This document shows, one piece after another, positions 1 through 5,057 of a stretch of 5,231 nt of DNA (position 1 is the first letter of the stretch; the number at the start of each line of letters is the position of its first letter). The DNA is taken from the NCBI GenBank assembly GCA_023405565.1, contig JAEXXW010000424.1:1-5231 (forward strand), in the 5' to 3' direction. Both the position numbers and the translations under genes were made by a program. Origin of the DNA: Pseudomonadota bacterium. Lineage in GTDB: Bacteria; Pseudomonadota; Alphaproteobacteria; Rhizobiales; Xanthobacteraceae. The notes below the pieces were generated by a model. That model had not been told where the DNA came from and did no database searches. It saw nothing but the letters and a program-made list of their open reading frames with translations.

Positions 1-31
1 GGATATCGCTGCTGCCTCCGCTGCCTCCCAT
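1..31 (-). CDS. Possible start of a minus-strand gene, truncated by the window edge (MGGSGGSSDI...)
   Basis: Reading the minus strand from an ATG at 31-29 gives M-G-G-S-G-G-S-S-D-I before the window ends. The Gly-Gly-Ser start comes from a perfect 9-base tandem duplication (11-19 and 20-28). From memory, MGGSGG-type N-termini occur in some nucleotidyltransferase (CD-NTase-like) and other phage-defence proteins, but ten residues cannot assign a family. A palindrome at 46-58 lies 15 bases upstream of the ATG, where an operator could sit. No good Shine-Dalgarno sequence precedes the ATG. A competing plus-strand frame is open from base 2 to a stop at 116-118, so the strand is uncertain. Confidence 0.25.
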   Translation of the reverse strand, partial: MGGSGGSSDI

Positions 32-45
32 GGCGACCCAGTCAG

Positions 46-58
46 TATTGTTACAATA
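46..58. repeat. 13-base perfect palindrome, operator-like
   Basis: Six-base arms TATTGT and ACAATA flank a single central T. The element is A+T-rich in a G+C-rich setting and lies 15 bases upstream of the possible minus-strand start at 31. On the plus strand it contains TACAAT, a good -10 match, but no -35 element lies at the right distance. A repressor-binding site is the most natural reading; this is inference. Confidence 0.35.
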
Positions 59-74
59 GGAGAGGGTGTTGGTC

Positions 75-317
75 GTGAAGTCGTATCGCGTTTGGCTGGC
101 CAAGCCTGTTGGGTTTGAACATGCCGCCCAAGCCGCCGAAGAGATCGTTACGAAAGCGGTACTTATTAACCCGCGCAACACACATCTGCTCACTTCCGTA
201 CCCTTTCATTTAGGTACGGAGGCAATCAGGTGGCCGGGGAGTTCAGAACCGTCTATGGAACGGCGCAGCGTATTCACACTAGCGCGTTTTTATATTCCGC
301 CGCCTCCCCAACCGTAG
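75..317 (+). CDS. Doubtful small ORF, 80 aa, unknown function
   Basis: A GTG at 75 follows an A/G-rich stretch (AGGAGAGG at 58-65) that could serve as a ribosome binding site. The first ~35 residues are plausible protein, with a short amphipathic helix (AAQAAEEIVTKAVL). The second half is not convincing and ends in IPPPPQP. Two inverted repeats (193-222 and 308-323, the latter covering the stop codon) lie inside it. Base use shows no clear codon bias. I recognise no family. It may be a chance ORF in a regulatory or transfer-origin region. Confidence 0.18.
   Translation: MKSYRVWLAKPVGFEHAAQAAEEIVTKAVLINPRNTHLLTSVPFHLGTEAIRWPGSSEPSMERRSVFTLARFYIPPPPQP
193..222. repeat. Inverted repeat, 8-base perfect arms, 10-base spacer
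   Basis: Arms TCCGTACC (195-202) and GGTACGGA (213-220) are exact reverse complements around the spacer CTTTCATTTA. As RNA the stem extends by one U-G and one C-G pair to 193-222. No T-run follows, so a terminator is unlikely. It resembles an operator, or a recombination or relaxase site. Its spacer is similar to that of the dyad at 557-580. Confidence 0.6.
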
Positions 318-323
318 GGTTGG
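308..323. repeat. Short hairpin, 6-base arms, GTAG loop
   Basis: CCAACC (308-313) and GGTTGG (318-323) are perfect complements around a 4-base loop. The hairpin covers the stop codon of the doubtful ORF at 75-317. There is no downstream T-tract. Confidence 0.4.
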
Positions 324-342
324 CAGGCAGCAAGTTTGGTAA

Positions 343-360
343 CGGCTGTTGCTGCAGCCG
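343..360. repeat. Short inverted repeat, 6-base arms
   Basis: CGGCTG (343-348) and CAGCCG (355-360) flank TTGCTG. A weaker dyad, GAGGT/ACCTC, follows at 368-383 with a 6-base spacer. Each alone could be chance; they are listed because they sit in a dense dyad cluster. Confidence 0.35.
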
Positions 361-402
361 CCATAGCGAGGTTCTGACACCTCAGCGCGATTACACACCG
401 CA

Positions 403-488
403 CCATCGCCACGATACGGCATTTTTCGGGAAACGGGATCGATCCGCATAACTTCTTGCTTACTTCATGCGCAGTGATGTGGCGATGG
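403..488. repeat. Long-range inverted repeat, 10-base perfect arms
   Basis: CCATCGCCAC (403-412) is the exact reverse complement of GTGGCGATGG (479-488), with 66 bases between. The loop contains a 10-base palindrome, GGATCGATCC (436-445). This could form a cruciform, or a large stem-loop when single-stranded, as found at transfer or replication origins, or could be paired binding sites. Confidence 0.5.
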
Positions 489-521
489 AGACACAAGCAG
501 CAAAAGCAATGATGAGCCCTT

Positions 522-536
522 CGCCGTTGCACGGCG
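522..536. repeat. G+C-rich hairpin, 6-base arms, 3-base loop
   Basis: CGCCGT (522-527) and ACGGCG (531-536) are perfect complements around TGC. TTAT follows, which is too short a T-tract for a confident intrinsic terminator. The hairpin could end weak transcription entering from the left. Confidence 0.4.
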
Positions 537-556
537 TTATGCACCGATGGGCCAAG

Positions 557-580
557 CGCATGTCATTCCATTAACATGCG
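557..580. promoter_or_regulatory. Operator-like dyad, CGCATGT-N10-ACATGCG
   Basis: Seven-base arms at 557-563 and 574-580 are exact reverse complements separated by CATTCCATTA. A related CATGCGC lies at 466-472. The dyad sits about 245 bases upstream of the first gene of the plus-strand operon and could bind a dimeric regulator of it. I see no convincing -35/-10 pair beside it. Its spacer matches the spacer of the dyad at 195-220 at 7 of 10 positions. Confidence 0.45.
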
Positions 581-660
581 ATAACACAGCGTGGGGCCTG
601 TTCGTGCGGCCTCTTGGCCTACCCGTTGAGCCGATTGCTCACCAACACGTCCTTGCATTG

Positions 661-825
661 GTCGGGAAGTTAGTCCCGCAGCGCCGTCCCGCAAGGCATC
701 CCGCCGTTTCCCGGAGGGTCCCTCGGCCGGAGCCTCCTTGCGCGCCGGCTCGTATCTGCCGGGCCTTTTGAACTCCCGACCGGACGCGATTGGCGCGACC
801 GGCATAACCAACGGGAGAAATCCAA
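661..825 (+). promoter_or_regulatory. G+C-rich, foldable leader of the small-protein/methyltransferase operon
   Basis: This stretch has no good coding frame and many potential stems. CGGGA/TCCCG pairs at 663-678, and GGAGG (713-717) can pair with CCTCC (733-737). GAGCC (730-734) can pair with GGCTC (747-751). Alternatively CCGGC (745-749) can pair with GCCGG (758-762), which is followed by GCC and a TTTT run at 766-769. The last two stems share bases and exclude each other, as in a transcription attenuator. TCCCG recurs at 674, 687, 699 and 709, and CGACCGG repeats at 777-783 and 796-802. The ribosome binding site GGGAG (813-817) ends the leader. The RNA role is inferred; I recognise no named RNA family. 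Confidence 0.35.
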
Positions 826-1026
826 ATGAAACGCACTCAAAAGAACCGGCCGACGCACAGCGTGTTCTCGGTTGAAGGCGAAGGTGACAGCGCCTTCTGG
901 ACCAAGATCGGCGCCGCCTGGGCGCACGAGGACGGCAAGGGCTTCAGCATCACGCTCAGCTGCCTGCCGCTCAACGGTCGCCTGACCCTTCGCGAGCCGA
1001 AGCAAGACGAGGAGGCGGGGCGATGA
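826..1026 (+). CDS. Small conserved-type accessory protein, 66 aa, function unknown
   Basis: This is the first gene of a three-gene operon. The ATG at 826 has the ribosome binding site GGGAG at 813-817, 8 bases upstream. The protein is soluble, with a basic N-terminus (KRTQKNR), a probably beta-rich core and a charged tail (KQDEEAGR). The core holds VFSVEGEG, FWTKIGAAW and GRLTLREP (residues 13-58). The block W-x-x-I-G-A-A-W-x-H-x-D-G-K-G-F (25-40), with its conserved-looking aromatics and glycines, is familiar to me from small proteins on plasmids and integrative elements of Proteobacteria. I know of no assigned function and saw no catalytic motif or membrane segment. Its stop overlaps the next start as ATGA, which implies translational coupling. 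Position before a methyltransferase suggests an accessory role on a mobile element. Confidence 0.8.
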   Translation: MKRTQKNRPTHSVFSVEGEGDSAFWTKIGAAWAHEDGKGFSITLSCLPLNGRLTLREPKQDEEAGR

Positions 1027-1226
1027 GCCCCGTTTCCCGCCGTTACCTGGTAACGGCGGTCGACTTCACCAGTTACGACATGGTCGTCGAGGCGTTCAGC
1101 GAGCCCGACGCCATCAACAAGGCGCAGGCCATATACGGCTTCCATGGCTCCTATGAGGAGTTCGAGATTGCCGGCAGCGATGTGCGCTGGAGCGCCGTCC
1201 CGCTGGTGCAGGAGATCCAGCGATGA
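1023..1226 (+). CDS. Small protein, 67 aa, function unknown, coupled to the methyltransferase
   Basis: The ATG at 1023 overlaps the previous stop by four bases. It is preceded by a strong ribosome binding site, AGGAGG at 1010-1015, 7 bases away. The likely fold is two beta strands (RRYLVTAVDF and DMVVEAFS, residues 6-26), a helix (EPDAINKAQAIY, 27-38) and a final strand (VRWSAVPLVQEI, 54-65). The pattern of strands followed by a D/E-A-x-x-K-A-x-x-x-Y helix superficially resembles small DpnD/PcfM-type proteins, some of which sit beside methyltransferase genes. That is only a resemblance of layout, and I cannot assign the family. No signal peptide, membrane segment or catalytic motif is visible. 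Its stop overlaps the methyltransferase start, again as ATGA, so the two proteins are probably made in step. Confidence 0.75.
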   Translation: MSPVSRRYLVTAVDFTSYDMVVEAFSEPDAINKAQAIYGFHGSYEEFEIAGSDVRWSAVPLVQEIQR

Positions 1227-1900
1227 GTGCGCGTGTTGCACCGATCAAGCGCAACGCCGTGCTTCACGGCGATTGCGTGAAGATAATGCGCGGTATGCCA
1301 TCGGCGTCCGTTGATTTCATCCTGACTGACCCACCTTATCTGGTGCGCTATCGTTCGCGTACGGGGCAAACAATCCGCAATGACGATAATGCAGGCTGGC
1401 TGAAACCGGCCTTTGCAGAGATGTACCGTGTGCTCAAACCAGGTTCGTTGTGCCTTAGCTTCTACGGCTGGAATAACACCGACAAGTTCTTCGCCGCTTG
1501 GCGAAGTGCAGGATTCCGCATTGTCGGACACATCACCTTTCGCAAGCGCTATGCGTCCGCATCAGGCTTTGTGGAGTACCGGCACGAAGCGGCCTACTTG
1601 TTAGCAAAGGGCCAAGCCGTCCTTCCAAAGAATGCACCTTCCGACGTTGTCGAATGGGAATATACAGGCAACCGCCTGCACCCTACGCAGAAGCCTGTCT
1701 CGGCGCTCAAGCCGTTCATCCACGCATTCTGCAAACCAGGCGGCTTGGTGCTCGACCCCTTTTGTGGATCGGGGTCGACGCTTGTTGCAGCGTTGGCTCT
1801 AGGCCGCGATTTCCTCGGGATCGAGCTTGATGGCCGTCACTATCTGACGGCCTCGCATCGTATAGGCAGAAGCCGTGACGAGTATTCGCGGGCCGCGTGA
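1223..1900 (+). CDS. DNA (adenine-N6 or cytosine-N4) methyltransferase, beta class, orphan type
   Basis: This 225-aa enzyme should transfer a methyl group from S-adenosylmethionine to an exocyclic amine of adenine or cytosine in DNA. The catalytic motif IV is DPPY (residues 36-39), preceded by the typical HGDCVKIM...SVDFILT. The SAM-binding motif DPFCGSGST (178-186) lies near the C-terminus, followed by GRDFLGIELD (194-203). Catalytic motif before SAM motif is the beta-class order of the N6_N4_Mtase family. HPTQKP (153-158) is also typical. The segment between (about 45-150) must hold target recognition and is short. The enzyme is compact; beta-class enzymes such as CcrM are longer, with a C-terminal DNA-binding extension missing here. 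Start: ATG at 1223, AGGAG at 1210-1214. No restriction nuclease is visible in the window, which suggests a solitary methylase used for protection or regulation. The target base and site cannot be read from the sequence. Confidence 0.95.
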   Translation: MSARVAPIKRNAVLHGDCVKIMRGMPSASVDFILTDPPYLVRYRSRTGQTIRNDDNAGWLKPAFAEMYRVLKPGSLCLSFYGWNNTDKFFAAWRSAGFRIVGHITFRKRYASASGFVEYRHEAAYLLAKGQAVLPKNAPSDVVEWEYTGNRLHPTQKPVSALKPFIHAFCKPGGLVLDPFCGSGSTLVAALALGRDFLGIELDGRHYLTASHRIGRSRDEYSRAA

Positions 1901-1903
1901 GGC

Positions 1904-1929
1904 CAGGCGATATTGCCAGCTATCGCCTG
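1904..1929. terminator. Hairpin between converging genes, possible bidirectional terminator
   Basis: CAGGCGATA (1904-1912) and TATCGCCTG (1921-1929) form a perfect 9-base stem around TTGCCAGC. It starts four bases after the methyltransferase stop and overlaps the final codons of the converging ATPase-fusion gene. Only TTTA follows on the plus strand, and there is no T-tract on the minus strand. It may work as a weak terminator or as a block against converging transcription. Confidence 0.5.
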
Positions 1930-4900
1930 TTTATCCAGTCGCGAATCCGATCGGGAATCTGCTGGATAATTTCACCCACCCTCGATTTCTCGCTGAGTGT
2001 CTTGCGCGCTCCCTCGTGTCCGAGCTGAGCCGCCCGTTGCAGAAGGTCCCAGAATTCATTCTGATATCGCGACCGGGCTTTATTCTGCTCGATGAGCTCT
2101 GCGACCGTGACCATTGCTTCCGGGTCTCCCGCATCCGCGCCCCGGCGGTGATAATTGATAGCTGTCCCTACCTGCTGCAGCCGCATGTAATGGAAACCCA
2201 GGTTATCGAAGGCTGCCGGGTATCCACTGTTGGCGAGTGGAGATAATAACTCGAAGGCGCGGTCGCTCTGGTTGGCAGCCTGGAGTGCGCGCGCGAGTTG
2301 ATATTTCATGCGCGGTTCGTCAGGCGCCGCATTTGCAGCGCGCTCGCACGCCGATATCGCTTGCGCCGCGTTTGCCCGAAGCTCGCCAAATGAAGCGCCC
2401 TCAAACTGGCGAGGCCAGTTTGGATCGTATTTGTTGCCGGCTAGCTGGTCGCAGGTATTGCGATCGTTGAGCTGGGCGGGATTCACTTGGTCGCGGGTAG
2501 GAGAAGTGCTTTGAGGTGAGAATGGTGTTTGCGCCGGGAATGAGAGAGACGGGGATGGGGCAGGTGTCTGAACCGGAGCACTTGGTAACGAAGCGAATCG
2601 ATTCCGCTCCGCAATCGAGGCATTGAGGCTTGCGAGTTCTTGTCGCGCCCGCAGGGCATCCAGTCGGTGCGCTTCTATTGTGGTTTGAGCCTGCGTAAGC
2701 TGACCTTTCAAGGCGGAGACCTCCGTCGTCAGTCGTGACTGTTCCGACGTAAGCCTAGAATTTGCTGATCGAGCTGCAGATTCCGCACGTTGAACTTCCG
2801 CGCGCATGTTGTCGCGCGCCTTCAGTGCGGCGGTCTCTCCAGCACGCGCGGATTCAAGCTGCACATACGCCATAACGCTCCAGGCGACCGCTGCTACGGT
2901 CGCTGCAACGGGGATAGCCCAGCGGCGCAAATCGATCGCGGGAATGGTGATCGCTTTGGGGGAGGGCGCAGCAGGTGTCGATGCTACCAGTTCTGCGTCG
3001 CGCGCCGTTGGAGCGGCGGTTATTGGAACGGCCTCGGGAGCAGCCGAGACGGTATGCACGGAGGCGTCAGGCTCAGAAGGAGAAGCTGGCTGTAGAACCG
3101 AAGGTGGAGTTGTCGGAAGTGGTCCAACAGATGCCTCGGGTTCGCTTTCGCCCGCCATGCGCTTCTGACAGATCGGATCGCTGTATGCCGGGCTTTTTTC
3201 AAGCTGGGCGGGCGGGTGGCCGCGCAGGAATACAATAAGGCGATTGGCGAATTCTGGACCCGTAAGTTGTGACGGGTCGGCGAGAGGTTTGCGATGGCCG
3301 TCGAGCAGTCCTTCACGGGTGCCGAGGTTCTGCGATATCCAGCGCGCTGTGTCCTCATCAGGGTTCATGTAGCAACGGGCTGCGCAGTTGCCCGTCATGC
3401 CGTCGGCATTGCGATAGGCGGAAGACAGCTGTCCGCTGTTCTGGCAGAACAGCCACAGGCGAACGCCGTAACCGCGTCCCATGTCGAGCGCCTGTTCGAT
3501 GACATCCATATGACCAAGTCTGGCCATTTCATCGAGGAAGAACGTCACGGGCAAAGCACCTGATTCCGGTTTGACGCGGAACAGGACATGCAACGTCTGG
3601 CCGACAATGACGCGAAGGATTGATGCAAACTTCTTCACGTCATCAAGGCTGACGCAAAGATAGAGTGTTGCGTTGCTTTCCCGAAGCATTTCAGCGGAAA
3701 AGGTCGTCGACGCGCTGAGACGGTTTATCGCCGGCGATTGCCAGATTTCCAGCTGGCGTCGGGCACTGTCAAAAATGCCCTCGCGTTGCTCGACGGGCAG
3801 TCCCCTTAGCGCGTTTGCCTGGCGGCGAAGCTGGGGGACGTCGAGCGCATCCAGATCATCGAACCATTCATTGAGCTTTTCACCCGGCGGAACATACAGG
3901 CGATCGAGGACACCGCTCATCGAGCGGTGCGCTCCCTTCTCCGTCAGGGCGACGTGAAAAACGGCCGTGGTAATGAGATCGCGACCACGGCTCTCCCAGT
4001 ATTGGTCACGGCTGGAAGAAGAGGGTGGAACGACGAGCAGGTCCGCCAGGCGCCGCGCTTCGTCCCATCCTTGTTCGGGGTCTGCTGAAACGCAATCGAG
4101 CGGATTGTAGTGCAGCGACTCGTCCGGCCGCTGTGGGTCGAACGTGAACACGGGACCGACGTGTTCCGACCGCCAGGTGGCAGATGCTTCACGCATTTCG
4201 CCTTTGATGTCGAGGGCGACCGCAGGGGCTTTCAGGTAAAGCAGATTGCGCAATACGTGCGCCTGGCTTTTGCCGGTGCCGGGGGCTGCTACCGTGATGA
4301 GACTTTCGTTCCAGTCATACAGCAAATCCTTGCTGGTGCCGGGTATGGTGCCCAGGCGCAGGGCCGACGGCGAGTCCGTTTGCCTGACTGCCGCCGTTGA
4401 TGCTTCTGCCTCGGATATCCAGCGCGCACCCGCGAATAGATAGCGTTCGAGAACCGCGCGGACTGTGCCCGCAAGCTCGGTCTTGTTTTCGAGGATGCCG
4501 CGCAGCGCGGCCTGGACGCGTTCCCGTCCGGCGGCGCTGTCTCCGAACGTCGAGCCGATGAGGTCCTTGAGTATCTGATTGGCGGCATTTGAGCCGCGAA
4601 AGTTATTGCCGTGCCGGCCGCCGATCGTGATGAGCGTGTTGCCCCCGTTCCAAATGATAGGGACGATGGCGCGATAATAGTCGTCATCCGATAACCGCCC
4701 GATTGCCCGAAGAATATCGGCAAGACGTAGCGAAGCTCTTTCCGGTTCGGGCATGTTCACCAGCGACCGCTGGAAGGTTGAGTCCTGCAGCGAGGTCTGA
4801 GCGCCGCCAGAGCGTATTCCCTTGAACAGCGCTTGTCCGGCAAGCTCGGCGAAGCCAGTGGGCTGGCTGTTGAGCCAGGCCTTGTTGAGCGTACCTTGGC

Positions 4901-5057
4901 TTTCCTCGACCAGACGCTGCGACGCCTGTCGCAGGGAATTGCCGGGCAGTAGGTGTGAAATTGTGCCTAGGCGGATGGTGACGGTGTTCAGGGTGTTGGC
5001 ATAGAAGGCGTCAATCTGCGCCAACCGGCCTTCCAGGCCGGCAAAAGAGTTGCTCAT
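1920..5057 (-). CDS. VirD4/TraG-like type IV coupling ATPase fused to a C-terminal membrane helix, coiled coil and Sel1/TPR-type domain
   Basis: A 1045-aa protein. Start ATG at 5057: GAGGA (5068-5064) sits 6 bases upstream; a TTG at 5063 is possible but overlaps this spacing, and an in-frame stop lies just above. Coupling proteins are hexameric ATPases that deliver relaxase-DNA or effectors to a type IV secretion channel. Residues 1-230 have no membrane segment, unlike standard VirD4/TraD. The ATPase (about 235-630) has Walker A AAPGTGKS (257-264), the family motif LPVEQREGIFDSARRQLEIW (420-439), Walker B FFLDE (506-510) and LFCQNSGQL (536-544). Then come a Pro/Ala-rich linker (about 638-706), one transmembrane helix (713-734, preceded by RR so its N-side is probably cytoplasmic), a coiled coil (about 736-818), a Pro/Ser linker and a Sel1/TPR-like domain (about 866-1022). 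That domain begins CDQLAGNKYDP and has a second cysteine in SACERA (C869 and C904), as in exported alphaproteobacterial Sel1 proteins. No frameshift is seen; the fusion is one continuous frame. Confidence 0.9.
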   Translation of the reverse strand: MSNSFAGLEGRLAQIDAFYANTLNTVTIRLGTISHLLPGNSLRQASQRLVEESQGTLNKAWLNSQPTGFAELAGQALFKGIRSGGAQTSLQDSTFQRSLVNMPEPERASLRLADILRAIGRLSDDDYYRAIVPIIWNGGNTLITIGGRHGNNFRGSNAANQILKDLIGSTFGDSAAGRERVQAALRGILENKTELAGTVRAVLERYLFAGARWISEAEASTAAVRQTDSPSALRLGTIPGTSKDLLYDWNESLITVAAPGTGKSQAHVLRNLLYLKAPAVALDIKGEMREASATWRSEHVGPVFTFDPQRPDESLHYNPLDCVSADPEQGWDEARRLADLLVVPPSSSSRDQYWESRGRDLITTAVFHVALTEKGAHRSMSGVLDRLYVPPGEKLNEWFDDLDALDVPQLRRQANALRGLPVEQREGIFDSARRQLEIWQSPAINRLSASTTFSAEMLRESNATLYLCVSLDDVKKFASILRVIVGQTLHVLFRVKPESGALPVTFFLDEMARLGHMDVIEQALDMGRGYGVRLWLFCQNSGQLSSAYRNADGMTGNCAARCYMNPDEDTARWISQNLGTREGLLDGHRKPLADPSQLTGPEFANRLIVFLRGHPPAQLEKSPAYSDPICQKRMAGESEPEASVGPLPTTPPSVLQPASPSEPDASVHTVSAAPEAVPITAAPTARDAELVASTPAAPSPKAITIPAIDLRRWAIPVAATVAAVAWSVMAYVQLESARAGETAALKARDNMRAEVQRAESAARSANSRLTSEQSRLTTEVSALKGQLTQAQTTIEAHRLDALRARQELASLNASIAERNRFASLPSAPVQTPAPSPSLSFPAQTPFSPQSTSPTRDQVNPAQLNDRNTCDQLAGNKYDPNWPRQFEGASFGELRANAAQAISACERAANAAPDEPRMKYQLARALQAANQSDRAFELLSPLANSGYPAAFDNLGFHYMRLQQVGTAINYHRRGADAGDPEAMVTVAELIEQNKARSRYQNEFWDLLQRAAQLGHEGARKTLSEKSRVGEIIQQIPDRIRDWINRR

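Larger units (their letters stand above)
32..825. other. Long region without a convincing gene, rich in inverted repeats, then a G+C-rich leader
   Basis: Apart from the doubtful ORF at 75-317, nothing here reads as protein on either strand. Open frames at 230-451, 290-544, 547-771 and several minus-strand frames have no recognisable family, no good ribosome binding site and contain the dyads listed separately. Bases up to about 560 are visibly less G+C-rich than 600-825. Dyads cluster at 193-222, 308-323, 343-360, 403-488, 522-536 and 557-580. This density, beside a conjugation ATPase gene, would fit a transfer origin, a replication or partition site, or a multi-operator control region. Sequence alone does not choose among these. 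Confidence 0.5.

Noticed and set aside
2..118. Plus-strand frame open from the left edge, ending ...GREVVSRLAGQACWV at a stop at 116-118
   Set aside because: Only 38 residues with no recognisable family and no codon bias; it conflicts with the minus-strand MGGSGGSSDI start. It remains a possible C-terminus if the left flank supports it.
290..544. Minus-strand 84-aa ORF
   Set aside because: Cys/His-rich, low-complexity product with no ribosome binding site or family, lying over several inverted repeats; looks like a chance frame.
547..771. Plus-strand 74-aa ORF in the leader
   Set aside because: Arg/Pro-rich product typical of an untranslated G+C-rich stretch read by chance; no ribosome binding site.
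670..1005. Minus-strand 111-aa ORF opposite the first operon gene
   Set aside because: Antisense shadow of 826-1026 extended into the G+C-rich leader; the plus-strand gene has a good ribosome binding site and coupling to its neighbour.
1318..1325. ATCCTG resembling the nick core of some MOBP-type transfer origins
   Set aside because: It lies inside the methyltransferase gene, encoding the conserved IL-T before DPPY, and has no flanking dyad.
2806..3168. Plus-strand 120-aa Ala/Ser/Thr-rich ORF
   Set aside because: Shadow opposite the Pro/Ala-rich linker and membrane helix of the ATPase fusion; composition follows from the antisense of that low-complexity region.
3100..3200. Possible frameshift or lost stop joining two separate genes at the ATPase/linker border
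   Set aside because: The frame is continuous, no homopolymer sits at the junction, and no ribosome binding site plus start codon is obvious for an independent downstream gene. It cannot be fully excluded without homologues.
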